From NCBI RefSeq assembly GCF_943372915.1, contig NZ_CALSAN010000024.1, positions 1-64,000 on the forward strand: DNA of 64,000 nucleotides, read 5' to 3'. The notes under the pieces are model-generated. The model searched no databases. It was not told the origin of the DNA and worked only from the letters and a program-made list of their open reading frames with translations. Origin of the DNA: Ferrovibrio terrae_A. Its GTDB lineage: Bacteria > Pseudomonadota > Alphaproteobacteria > Ferrovibrionales > Ferrovibrionaceae. The position numbers and the translations under genes were made by a program. Of the stretch, positions 1 through 8,556 are shown one piece after another (position 1 is the stretch's first letter; every line of letters starts with the position of its first letter).

Positions 1-18
1 CCCGGCGTTCAGGCCGGG
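1..18 (-). terminator. Possible hairpin downstream of the first gene
   Basis: A 6-bp perfect stem, CCCGGC (1-6) and GCCGGG (13-18), encloses a 6-nt loop. It lies 13 nt past the stop of the minus-strand gene ending at 32. The following bases, where a T-tract would be, are outside the window, so terminator function cannot be judged. Confidence 0.25.
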
Positions 19-31
19 CCGCGACCATCGA

Positions 32-307
32 TCAGCCGCCGCAACCCTTGCCGATCTGCTGACCAGCCTCGGCGCCCACCGCCTGCGGGTTGCCCTTGAT
101 CTTGCCGGCCATCGCCAGGGTGCGCACCTGGGCCGAAACGGCGGTCGAAATGCCGGTCGGACCGGATTTGCACAGCGCGGCATTGTCGGGATTGGCCGCC
201 TTGGTGGCGGCAACCACGGCAGCCACCTCGGCCGGATTTTCTGCTGCAAAAGCCGCCGGCATCGACAGCGCCAACACCGCCGCGCCAATCACTAAAGCGA
301 ATTTCAT
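32..307 (-). CDS. Small secreted two-cysteine protein, copy 1
   Basis: A 91-residue protein I do not recognise as a named family. It starts with a signal peptide (MKFALVIGAAVLALSMP, cleavage expected near AFA-AE), leaving about 70 mature residues with two cysteines, in LCKSG and near the C-terminus in GKGCGG, that could form one disulfide. A GGGGGAG ribosome-binding site fixes the start at 307 rather than a longer upstream frame. The mature sequence is about 60% identical by hand alignment to the gene at 1667-1957, and the two flank a LuxR-type regulator. Periplasmic or secreted location is inferred from the signal peptide. No enzymatic motif is visible. Confidence 0.8.
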   Translation of the reverse strand: MKFALVIGAAVLALSMPAAFAAENPAEVAAVVAATKAANPDNAALCKSGPTGISTAVSAQVRTLAMAGKIKGNPQAVGAEAGQQIGKGCGG

Positions 308-509
308 AACGATCTCCCCCTTGCTGGTTCTATCGCACTGGCAGCGCTCGTCCGTAGACGGCACAACGGATGCACCTGTCATTTTCCCCCCGCGGGCCGG
401 GCCGTCGCATCGCCCGAACGAGGTATGCGCTGAAAGTTCACATACCTCCCGCGCGTGGAGCATGCTTAGATACAACAAACAGTTGCCGCAGCAGACGGCC
501 GGAGGGGGC

Positions 510-1646
510 ATGGAGTTACGGGAGTTCTCTGTGTTGGTGGAGCGCCTTTACGAAGCGACCCTGCATCCCGATGGCTGGCAAACTGTCGCCACCGATCTGG
601 CCCGGGCTTTTGACTCCAGCAGTTGTGCCATCCAGCTGCGCGATCTGGCCAATGGCCAAACGCTGATCCTGTCGAATACCGACAATTATGACGCCAAGGC
701 GCTGGCCGACTATGAAGCCCATTATTACGCCAACGATCCCTATGTTGAAGGTGCGCTGAAAATCGGGTTCGGCGTTCCGCTGCTTGGACATCAAATCGTC
801 GATGCCAATGCACTGCTGAATTCGGAATTGTATGCCGACTGGGGCAAGGGCATCGGGGTCTTCCATCTCACCGGTGCGATGATGTCCGTGGATTCGAGTG
901 CCATTGCCGGGATCGGCATCCATCGCGCCTATGGCTCGACCGACTACACCGTGGAAGACCAGCAGGCGGTGGGCCTGCTGCTGCCGCATCTGACCCGCGC
1001 GCTGCAAATGTATCGCAAACTGAACGGCCTGGAGCGCCAGGGCCAGATCGGGCTGGCCGCGCTGGAGGCCCTGACGGTGGGCGTGATGGTGGTCGATGTC
1101 ACGGGCCGGTTGCTGTTCTCCAACACCGTGGCCGAAAGGCTGCTGCAGAAAGGCCAGGGCATTGCGGCCAGCCATGGCCATCTGCGCGCCCAGTTCGCCG
1201 ACCGCAATCCCGTCTTGCAGCAGGCCATTCGTGACGCTGTTGCGGGCTATTCGGGGCGGTCGTCGCATACCGGCATGCTGGTGCTACCGCGCCGCGATGC
1301 CCTGCCACTGTCGCTGCTGTTCTGTCCGGCCCCGGCCGACCGGCTGGGTAGCGACCGGCTGAAAGCCGCCGCGATCATCTTCGTGAACAACCCCGACGAC
1401 CGCGTCACGCCGACAGAAGCTGCACTGACCGCGCAATTCCGGCTGACGCCCGCCGAAGCGCGCCTGACCGCCGCATTGCTGGATGGCGAGCATGTCGACG
1501 ACTATGGGCTGCGCACGGGATTGAGCCTGCATACGGTGAAGACCCAGCTCAAGGCCATCTTCGCCAAAACCGGCTGTGGCCGGCAGGCCGACCTGATCCG
1601 CGTGGTGCTGGCAAATCCGGTGCTGCGCATGTGCCGCCCCGGCTGA
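510..1646 (+). CDS. LuxR-family transcriptional regulator with N-terminal sensor region
   Basis: A 378-residue protein. Roughly the last 65 residues form a LuxR-type helix-turn-helix (LTPAEARLTAALLDG, then the recognition-helix region SLHTVKTQLKAIFAKTG). The first 200 residues look like a GAF-type region, followed by a PAS-like segment (MVVDVTGRLLFSNTVAERLL). No response-regulator receiver domain is seen, and the N-terminus does not resemble an acyl-homoserine-lactone binding domain. The start at 510 is chosen for the GGAGG at 501-505; an in-frame ATG at 462 is an alternative. The gene lies between two copies of a small secreted protein, divergent from the first and convergent with the second. 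Its ligand is unknown, and regulation of the neighbours is only inference. Confidence 0.85.
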   Translation: MELREFSVLVERLYEATLHPDGWQTVATDLARAFDSSSCAIQLRDLANGQTLILSNTDNYDAKALADYEAHYYANDPYVEGALKIGFGVPLLGHQIVDANALLNSELYADWGKGIGVFHLTGAMMSVDSSAIAGIGIHRAYGSTDYTVEDQQAVGLLLPHLTRALQMYRKLNGLERQGQIGLAALEALTVGVMVVDVTGRLLFSNTVAERLLQKGQGIAASHGHLRAQFADRNPVLQQAIRDAVAGYSGRSSHTGMLVLPRRDALPLSLLFCPAPADRLGSDRLKAAAIIFVNNPDDRVTPTEAALTAQFRLTPAEARLTAALLDGEHVDDYGLRTGLSLHTVKTQLKAIFAKTGCGRQADLIRVVLANPVLRMCRPG

Positions 1647-1666
1647 TAGCCCCGCCTTTTGCGGCT

Positions 1667-1957
1667 TCAGCCGCCGAAGCAGTCCTTGCCGATTTTCGCG
1701 CTGGCCTCGACACCCAGCGCCTGCGGGTTGCCGTGGATCTTGCCATCCATCGCCAGCGCCTTGGCCTGGGTGGAGACCGCATTCAGGATGCCGGCCTGGC
1801 CCGACTGGCAGAGCTTGGCGCTGTCGGGATGGGCCTCGCGGGTGGCGGCCACCACCACCTCGATTTCGGCCGGGTCCTCGGCGGCATGCGCCATCAGCGC
1901 CATCAACGCCAGAATCACCGCCACCTGCAGCGTTCCAACCGGCAGTTTGATCCTCAT
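1667..1957 (-). CDS. Small secreted two-cysteine protein, copy 2
   Basis: A 96-residue paralogue of the gene at 32-307. It has an N-terminal hydrophobic signal segment (MRIKLPVGTLQVAVILALM, cleavage probably after AHA), then a mature part beginning AEDPAEIEVVVAATREAHP. Shared blocks include LCxSG, AVSxQ, LAMxGKIxGNPQA and IGKxC, so both cysteines are conserved. A GCGGAGG sequence 6-8 bases upstream supports the start at 1957; the frame stays open to about 2011. It is convergent with the LuxR-type gene, with only 20 bp between stops. Function is unknown. A secreted or periplasmic product with one disulfide is inferred. Confidence 0.8.
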   Translation of the reverse strand: MRIKLPVGTLQVAVILALMALMAHAAEDPAEIEVVVAATREAHPDSAKLCQSGQAGILNAVSTQAKALAMDGKIHGNPQALGVEASAKIGKDCFGG

Positions 1958-2191
1958 GACAGCCTCCGCGCCCATGGCGTGAACCTCCGTCATAGCAAAG
2001 GCGGACAGCACGGCGACTGGTGCAAAAGAGGTATGTGGCAGCGCATTTGCGCCATGGCGCCATGCGGATTTGTACCGACCCGGCGTGGCGGCCGGCTGAC
2101 AATCCCTTCATTTTGCGTTAACTTATGCCGCGAAACACCGGATATAGTCGTTTTCTACGATTCGTTTCGCCGAGGGGGACGTCGAGCTTAT

Positions 2192-2692
2192 ATGGGCCTG
2201 ATGCTGGAAGGCGCGCCACAACTGACGCTGGAGACGCTCCGGGCGCTCTATGCCTACTGGGCCGGCAAGCGCCATGGCCGCGCCCTGCCCGATCGCGCCG
2301 ATATCGATCCCATCGAGATGAAGGCCTGGCTCGGCAACCTGATGCTGGTCGAACGCATCGAGGATGGTGACTACTTATATCGTCTCTATGGCTCGACCTT
2401 CGTGAACCAGTTCAAGGTCGACATGACCGGCAAGCGGGTCAATGGCCTGCCGGCCCAGCAGGCCGAATTGCTGCGCAGCGAATATGATGCCGTGGTGCAT
2501 AGCGGCATGCCGATGTCGCGGCGCTATACCGCCACCTTCGACTACACCTCGCGCGACAAGCGCTCGACCTGGCAGGTGGAGCGCAGCTGGGAGCGGCTGT
2601 CGCTGCCGCTGACCGCCGGCGGCGACGAGGTGCGCATGCTGCTGGTGGCCGCCTTCCCGCTGGAACCGGCGCCGGAAGACCGGTTGTCCTGA
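2192..2692 (+). CDS. PAS-domain protein, single domain
   Basis: A 166-residue cytoplasmic protein resembling the short alphaproteobacterial PAS_5-type family. Recognisable parts are the N-terminal helix (LETLRALYAYWAGKRHG), the block ADIDPIEMKAWLGNLMLVER typical of the family, and the GDYLYRLYGSTFV core strand region. No output domain (kinase, GGDEF or HTH) is present, so it probably acts as a sensor or adaptor through a partner. The ATG at 2192 is preceded by a GGGGGA stretch at 2174-2179. It is convergent with the cytochrome b561 gene, leaving only 4 bp between stops. A longer in-frame extension back to 1631 runs over copy 2 of the secreted protein and is not credible. Confidence 0.75.
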   Translation: MGLMLEGAPQLTLETLRALYAYWAGKRHGRALPDRADIDPIEMKAWLGNLMLVERIEDGDYLYRLYGSTFVNQFKVDMTGKRVNGLPAQQAELLRSEYDAVVHSGMPMSRRYTATFDYTSRDKRSTWQVERSWERLSLPLTAGGDEVRMLLVAAFPLEPAPEDRLS

Positions 2693-2696
2693 TCTC

Positions 2697-3269
2697 TCAC
2701 TCCTGATTGCCTCCGGCCCGTTTGCGGCCGGTGATCATGGCTTTCACCAGATTTTCGCCATGCCGCAGGCTGCCGTACAGCACGCCGGCCACATGCACGG
2801 CAACCAGCGGCAGCAGCAGGTTGGCAAAGGCTTCGTGCACCTCTTCCAGCCATTTGACGCGGGTGAAGATGTCCCAGGTGGTCATCCAGCCACTCATGGC
2901 AATCAGCGCCAGCAATGCCATCAGCGCCAGGATCATGACGGCTCCGAGCGGGTTATGGCCCACATGGCGAGGCTCACGAAACATCAGCGCGGCCAGCCCA
3001 TAGCGCCGCAGACGGGTCCAGCTCGGGATGAAATCGCTGAAGCGCGCGTGCCGGCTGCCCACAAAGCCCCAGAGAATGCGAATGACCAGAGCGCCCGCTA
3101 TGGTGTACCCGACCCAACGATGGACCAGCTTGCCATCGTCGATCACGAAGTTGATCAGGCAGCCTGCCACCACGATCCAGTGAAACAGCCGAACGACTAC
3201 ATCCCAGACCGGGCGTTCGGCTTGGCCGGAAGAATCGACAGGGTGGTGGCTCGACAGGGTGCCAGACAT
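2697..3269 (-). CDS. Cytochrome b561-family membrane protein
   Basis: A 190-residue four-helix diheme b-type cytochrome of the inner membrane, related to CybB and to b subunits of hydrogenases. Candidate heme-ligand histidines are in RLFHWIVVAG (first helix), HRWVGY (second helix) and VHEAFANLLLPLVAVHVAG (last helices). The tail is basic and cytoplasmic (KAMITGRKRAGG). The start at 3269 is supported by GGAG 8 bases upstream. Such proteins move electrons between the quinone pool and periplasmic or membrane partners; the partner is not evident here. A Fur-like AT-rich palindrome lies about 95 bp upstream, in the region shared with the divergent topA. Confidence 0.85.
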   Translation of the reverse strand: MSGTLSSHHPVDSSGQAERPVWDVVVRLFHWIVVAGCLINFVIDDGKLVHRWVGYTIAGALVIRILWGFVGSRHARFSDFIPSWTRLRRYGLAALMFREPRHVGHNPLGAVMILALMALLALIAMSGWMTTWDIFTRVKWLEEVHEAFANLLLPLVAVHVAGVLYGSLRHGENLVKAMITGRKRAGGNQE

Positions 3270-3362
3270 CTTTATCTCCAGACGCAACACCGCCGGCGCA
3301 GTACCGGCAGGTGCCCCAAAATGCCTGGTCAACCTGACAATCAGCTGACAATTGCCGAAACT

Positions 3363-3381
3363 ATCATTGATTATCAATATC
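3363..3381 (-). promoter_or_regulatory. Fur-box-like palindrome between cytochrome b561 and topA
   Basis: Read on the minus strand, these 19 bases match the classical Fur consensus at 14 of 19 positions by eye. They contain the perfect 6-1-6 palindrome ATTGAT-T-ATCAAT (3366-3378). The site is AT-rich in a GC-rich genome and lies upstream of both divergent genes. Binding by Fur/Mur or another regulator is inference. Confidence 0.35.
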
Positions 3382-3514
3382 TTATGAGACACCTACGGAT
3401 GCCCGATTTGACAAGGCGGGTTGCATCGCCCATGTTCCGCCTGCCGCGCCGGTCGGGCCGTAGTCCAGACTCGGGTGTTATGTTCGTCTCATTTTTGTTG
3501 GAAAACCGCACATT

Positions 3515-6277
3515 ATGAAAGTCGTTGTCGTCGAGAGCCCGGCGAAGGCAAAGACCATCGAGAAGTATCTCGGCCCAGGTCACACGGTCCTGGCCTCCTT
3601 TGGCCATGTCCGCGACCTGCCGGCCAAGGAAGGCTCGGTGGAGCCCGATAAAGACTTCATGATGCATTATGAGATGTCCGGCCGCGGCTCGGAGTCGATC
3701 CGCGCCATCGCCGGTGCGCTGAAGGATGCCGACACCCTGATCCTGGCGACTGACCCGGATCGCGAGGGTGAGGCGATCTCCTGGCATGTGCTGGAAGCCC
3801 TGAACAACCGCAAGGTCGTGAAGAGCAAGACCGTGCGCCGGGTGGTGTTCAACGAAATCACCAAGACCGCCGTGCTGGAGGCGATGGCCAATCCGCGCGA
3901 CATCGACATGGACCTGGTCAACGCCCAGCAGGCGCGCCGCGCGCTGGATTACCTGGTCGGCTTCACGCTGTCGCCGGTGCTGTGGCGCAAGCTGCCCTCG
4001 GCCAAGTCGGCCGGCCGCGTGCAGTCGGTGGCGTTGCGCCTGATCTGCGAGCGCGAGACCGAGATCGAGGCCTTCCGGGCGCGGGAATACTGGACCATTG
4101 GCGCCGACTTCCGCACGCCGCAGAACCAGACCGTGACCGCGCGCCTGGTCGAGCTGGCCGGCAAGAAGCTCGACAAGTTCGACATCAACAACGAGCCGGC
4201 GGCCAGGGCCGCCGTGGCCAAACTGGCGGGCCTGAGCTACGCCGTCACCGACGTGTCGATCAAGCCGGCCAAGCGGCATCCCTCGCCGCCGTTTACCACC
4301 TCGACCCTGCAGCAGGAAGCCGCGCGCAAGCTGGGCTTCTCGGCGCAGATGACCATGCAGATCGCCCAGCGCCTGTATGAAGGCGTCACCATCGGCGGCG
4401 AGACAACCGGTCTGATCAGCTATATGCGTACCGATGGCGTCAGCATGGCCGATGAGGCCATCCGCGCCGCCCGCGATGTGATCGCGGAAGATTTCGGCCG
4501 CGAGGCCGTGCCGGAAAGCTGGCGCGTCTACAAGACCAAGCAGAAGAGCGCGCAGGAAGCCCATGAGGCGATCCGCCCGACCGATTTCCGCCGCCGGCCC
4601 AAGGCCGTTGCACGCTATCTCGATGAAGTCCAGCTCAAGCTCTACGAACTGATCTGGGTGCGCGCGCTCGCCAGCCAGATGGAATCCGCCGAGCTGGAAC
4701 GCACCACCGTCGACATCACCGATGCCAAGAAGACCGGCATGTTCCGCGTCACCGGCACCGTGGTGCTCTCGCCCGGCTTCCTCAAGCTCTATGAGGAAGG
4801 CGTCGACGACAAATCCGCCGATGACGAGGAAGGCGCTCGCCTGCCGAAGATGACCATCGGCGAGGCGATGAAGGAAGAAGGCGTCAAGCCGGAGCAGCAT
4901 TTCACCGAGCCGCCGCCGCGCTATTCGGAAGCCAGCCTGGTGCGCAAGCTGGAGGAACTCGGCATCGGCCGGCCGTCCACCTATGCCGCCATCCTGGAAG
5001 TGCTGAAAGCCCGCTCCTACGTGAAGCTGGAGAACAAGCGCTTCACGCCGGAGGATGCCGGCTGGCTCGCCTATGCCTTCCTGGTCTGCTTCTTCGAGAA
5101 GTATTTCGCCTACAGCTTCACCGCCGGGCTGGAAGAAAAGCTCGACGAGATCGCCGAACACAAACTCGAATGGAAAAAGGTGCTGGAGGACTTCTGGGAA
5201 GCCTTCAGCCTGCATGACGAGACCCAGGGTCTGACGCCCTTCTCGGTGAAGGATGCCGTCACCCGCATCGACGAGAAGATGGGCCGCCGCGGCGAAGTGC
5301 TGGACGCCATCAACGCGCTGCTCGAACATCACTTCTTCCCGGCACGCGAAGACGGCAAGGATGCCCGCCTCTGCCCGGCCTGCAACAAGGGCCAGCTGGC
5401 CATCAAGGCTGGCCGCACCGGCGCCTTCATCGGCTGTTCGGATTACCCGGAATGCAGCTACACCCGGCCGCTCAGCGCCGGCGGCAACGGCCATGGCGAT
5501 ATCGCCATCTCCGGCCCGCAGGAGCTGGGCATCGATCCGGCCACCAGTCTGCCGATCACGCTGCGCCAGGGTCCGTTCGGTCCCTATGTGCAGCTGGGCG
5601 AAGCGGAAGGCGAAGGCAAGGCCAAGACCAAGCCGAAACGCGCTTCCCTGCCTAAGGGCGTGACGCTGGAAGACGTGACGCTGGAAATGGCGCTTAAATT
5701 ACTGGCGCTGCCGCGGGTGATCGGCCTGCATCCGGCCACCGGCAAGGAAATCCTCGCCGGGCTGGGCCGCTTCGGGCCCTACCTGCTGCATGATGGCGCC
5801 TATACCAAGCTCAAAGACGCCATGGAGGCGCTCGAGATCGGCATCAATCATGCCGTCGAGAAGATCGCCGAGGCCGATGCGCGCCGCAAAGGTCCGCGCC
5901 AGCGTGCCGAACTGAAAGTGCTGCGCGAAGTCGGCAAGCATCCTGATGACGGCGAGGCGATCCAGGTGATCGACGGCCGCTATGGTCCGTATCTGAAGCA
6001 TGGCGCCACCAATGCGCCGATCCCGCGCGGCACCGAGGTTGAGGCCGTGACCATGGATATGGCGATCCTGGCAATTGCCTCGCGCGCCAAGAAGGGCGGC
6101 AAGGGCAAGAAGAAGGCCGCAGCCCCCAAGAGTGCGCCCAAGGCGAAGAAGGCTGCCGCGCCGAAGGCTGAGAAGCCCCAAAAGACTTCTGGGGCTGAAA
6201 AGCCTGTCGCCAAGAAGCCAGCGAAAAAAGCGGCGCCGAAGAAGAAGGCCGCAGCCAAGAAAGCCGCGGCAGCGTAA
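3515..6277 (+). CDS. topA: DNA topoisomerase I
   Basis: A 920-residue type IA topoisomerase that relaxes negative supercoils through a transient 5'-phosphotyrosine on one strand. The Toprim domain is at the N-terminus, with Glu7 in VVVESPAKAKT and Asp80/Asp82/Glu84 in DPDRE. The active-site tyrosine is about residue 303 (ISYMRTDGVSM). One four-cysteine zinc-binding module starts near residue 620 (CPACNKG...GCSDYPEC), followed by further C-terminal repeats. The last 60 or so residues are almost only Lys, Ala and Pro, a histone H1-like tail that probably binds DNA. It heads a forward cluster; rnr starts 5 bp after its stop. Confidence 0.97.
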   Translation: MKVVVVESPAKAKTIEKYLGPGHTVLASFGHVRDLPAKEGSVEPDKDFMMHYEMSGRGSESIRAIAGALKDADTLILATDPDREGEAISWHVLEALNNRKVVKSKTVRRVVFNEITKTAVLEAMANPRDIDMDLVNAQQARRALDYLVGFTLSPVLWRKLPSAKSAGRVQSVALRLICERETEIEAFRAREYWTIGADFRTPQNQTVTARLVELAGKKLDKFDINNEPAARAAVAKLAGLSYAVTDVSIKPAKRHPSPPFTTSTLQQEAARKLGFSAQMTMQIAQRLYEGVTIGGETTGLISYMRTDGVSMADEAIRAARDVIAEDFGREAVPESWRVYKTKQKSAQEAHEAIRPTDFRRRPKAVARYLDEVQLKLYELIWVRALASQMESAELERTTVDITDAKKTGMFRVTGTVVLSPGFLKLYEEGVDDKSADDEEGARLPKMTIGEAMKEEGVKPEQHFTEPPPRYSEASLVRKLEELGIGRPSTYAAILEVLKARSYVKLENKRFTPEDAGWLAYAFLVCFFEKYFAYSFTAGLEEKLDEIAEHKLEWKKVLEDFWEAFSLHDETQGLTPFSVKDAVTRIDEKMGRRGEVLDAINALLEHHFFPAREDGKDARLCPACNKGQLAIKAGRTGAFIGCSDYPECSYTRPLSAGGNGHGDIAISGPQELGIDPATSLPITLRQGPFGPYVQLGEAEGEGKAKTKPKRASLPKGVTLEDVTLEMALKLLALPRVIGLHPATGKEILAGLGRFGPYLLHDGAYTKLKDAMEALEIGINHAVEKIAEADARRKGPRQRAELKVLREVGKHPDDGEAIQVIDGRYGPYLKHGATNAPIPRGTEVEAVTMDMAILAIASRAKKGGKGKKKAAAPKSAPKAKKAAAPKAEKPQKTSGAEKPVAKKPAKKAAPKKKAAAKKAAAA

Positions 6278-6282
6278 GCGAC

Positions 6283-8556
6283 GTGGCAAAGAAGAAACTC
6301 GCCGAAGGCCTGCCGTCCAAACAGGACATCCTGAAATACATTGCCGACAATCCCGGCATGGTGGGCAAACGCGAGATCGCCAAGGCCTTTGGTGTCGGCC
6401 CAGAGCTGCGCGTGCAGCTGAAAGGCCTGCTGCGCGAGCTGAAGGCCGAGGGCGACATCAACCAGGGCCATGGCAAGCGCATGGCACCGAAGGACAGCCT
6501 GCCGGAAGTGACTCTGGTCGATCTGGTCAAGCTCGACCGCGACGGCGACCTGATGGGCCGTCCGGTGGAATGGACTGGCGACGGCGAGGCCCCGCGCATC
6601 ATTTTCGAGACCGGCGGCAAGGCGCGCCGGCGTGAAATGTCCGATGTCGGTGTCGGCGACCGCGTGCTGGCACGGGTGACACGGGCCGGCCGCAGCCGCT
6701 ATGTCGGCCGCGTCATCAAACGGCTGGAAAAAGACGAACAGCCAGTGCTGGGTGTCTTCACCCTCACCGAAGACGGCGAAGGCCGCCTGCAGCCGACCGA
6801 CAAGAAGGTGCGCCACGAATATGTGATCGCGCAGGAACACCGCAACAATGCCAAGCCCGGCGAGATCGTGGTGGCGCAGCCGATGCAGGGCCGCCGCTTC
6901 GGCCTGAAGACCGCCAAGGTGATCGAGGTGATCGGCAGCAGCACCGATCCCAAGGCACTGAGCCTGATCCCGATCTTCAGCTTGGGGATTCCGACAAAAT
7001 TCTCCGAGGCCGCGCTCCACGATGCGGAAAAGGCCAAACCGGTCCATCTCGGCCAGCGTGAAGACCTGCGCTCCATCCCACTGATCACCATCGATCCGGA
7101 AGATGCGCGCGACCATGACGACGCCGTGTTTGCCGAACCCGATGACGATCCGAATAACCCCGGCGGCTGGCATGCCATCGTCGCCATCGCCGATGTGGCG
7201 CATTACGTGAGGCCGGGCGGCGCGCTGGATCACGATGCACGCCAGCGCGGCAATTCCACCTATTTCCCCGACCGCGTCGTGCCGATGCTGCCAGAAGCGC
7301 TGTCAGCCGATCTGTGCTCGCTGGTCGAACACAAGGACCGCGCCTGCCTGGCCGTGCATCTGTGGTTCGATGCCAACGGCAACAAGCGGCGCCATAAATT
7401 CGTGCGCGGCCTGATGCGCTGCGCGGCGGGCCTGAATTACCGCCAGGTGCAGGCCGCCATCGACGGCATGCCCGACGATGCGGCGCAGCCGTTCCTCGAA
7501 CCCGTGCTGAAGCCGCTCTATGCCTGCCACGCCGCCGTGAACAAGGCCCGCGAGGCGCGCCAGCCGCTGGCGATCAATGCGCCCGAGCGCCGTGTCGTCA
7601 TGGGCAAGAACGGTCATATCGCTGCCATCAAGCCACGCGATCATATGCTGAGCCATCAGGTGATCGAGGATTTCATGATCATGGCCAATGTGGCGGCGGC
7701 CGAGGAACTGGAAAAGCGCAAGCAGCCCTGCATGTATCGCGTGCATGAGCAGCCGTCGGACGAAAAGATCGACTCTTTGCGCAAATTCCTCAACACGCTG
7801 GATTACAAGCTGGCCAAGGGCCAGGGTCTGCGGCCGATGCATTTCAACGCGATCCTGGACGCCGCCAAGGGCAGCGAGCATGAACGCCTGATCAACGAGG
7901 TGGTGCTGCGCAGCCAGATGCAGGCCATTTACTCGCCCGACAACAAGGGGCATTTCGGCCTCAACCTGCAGAAATACGCGCACTTCACCTCGCCGATCCG
8001 CCGCTATGCCGACGTGCTGGTGCATCGTGCGCTGATCCGCGGCCTCGGCCTGGGCGATGACGGCCTGCCGCCGGAAGACGACGCCGATTTCGAGAATATC
8101 GCCGAACATATCTCGCAGACCGAACGCCGCTCGATGCAGGCCGAACGCGATGCGATGGACCGTTTCGTGGCCGCCTTCATGTCCGAGCATGTCGGCGCGC
8201 AGTTCGATGGCCGTATCACCGGCGTCACCCGCTTCGGCCTGTTCGTCGAGCTGGACGAGACCGGTGCCGACGGTTTCGTACCGATCTCGACGCTGGGCGA
8301 TGATTTCTACGAGCATGACGAGGCCCATCGCGCCCTGGTGGGCAAGCGCAGCCACAAGCGCTTCCGGCTTGGCGACGGAGTCACTGTGCGGCTGGCCGAG
8401 GCCACGCCGGTGACCGGCGGCCTGCGTTTCGAGATCATGGGCGGCGATGGTGCCAGCACCAACACGCGACGCGGTGGCGCGGGCGGCAAGCCGGTGGTGA
8501 AGAAACCGACCAATCGCGCCCCGTGGTCGAAACACCGGAGCAAGAAACGCAAATGA
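6283..8556 (+). CDS. rnr: Ribonuclease R
   Basis: A 757-residue 3'-5' exoribonuclease that degrades structured RNA, rRNA fragments and mRNA. An N-terminal winged-helix-like region (PSKQDILKYIADNPG, residues 8-60) is followed by cold-shock-like domains. The RNB catalytic domain begins near residue 270 with the acidic site IDPEDARDHDDAV, whose aspartates bind magnesium. A C-terminal S1 domain (about 640-720, GRITGVTRFGLFVEL) precedes a basic tail. The start is GTG at 6283, 5 bp after the topA stop, with no strong ribosome-binding site, suggesting coupling to topA translation. The stop overlaps the next gene as ATGA. Confidence 0.96.
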   Translation: MAKKKLAEGLPSKQDILKYIADNPGMVGKREIAKAFGVGPELRVQLKGLLRELKAEGDINQGHGKRMAPKDSLPEVTLVDLVKLDRDGDLMGRPVEWTGDGEAPRIIFETGGKARRREMSDVGVGDRVLARVTRAGRSRYVGRVIKRLEKDEQPVLGVFTLTEDGEGRLQPTDKKVRHEYVIAQEHRNNAKPGEIVVAQPMQGRRFGLKTAKVIEVIGSSTDPKALSLIPIFSLGIPTKFSEAALHDAEKAKPVHLGQREDLRSIPLITIDPEDARDHDDAVFAEPDDDPNNPGGWHAIVAIADVAHYVRPGGALDHDARQRGNSTYFPDRVVPMLPEALSADLCSLVEHKDRACLAVHLWFDANGNKRRHKFVRGLMRCAAGLNYRQVQAAIDGMPDDAAQPFLEPVLKPLYACHAAVNKAREARQPLAINAPERRVVMGKNGHIAAIKPRDHMLSHQVIEDFMIMANVAAAEELEKRKQPCMYRVHEQPSDEKIDSLRKFLNTLDYKLAKGQGLRPMHFNAILDAAKGSEHERLINEVVLRSQMQAIYSPDNKGHFGLNLQKYAHFTSPIRRYADVLVHRALIRGLGLGDDGLPPEDDADFENIAEHISQTERRSMQAERDAMDRFVAAFMSEHVGAQFDGRITGVTRFGLFVELDETGADGFVPISTLGDDFYEHDEAHRALVGKRSHKRFRLGDGVTVRLAEATPVTGGLRFEIMGGDGASTNTRRGGAGGKPVVKKPTNRAPWSKHRSKKRK

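Noticed and set aside
90..509. N-terminal extension of the LuxR-type gene
   Set aside because: It runs antisense through the secreted protein gene and a promoter region; GGAGG at 501 points to the start at 510.
3374..5494. 706-codon open frame on the minus strand opposite topA
   Set aside because: Antisense shadow of topA; low-complexity composition and no domain.
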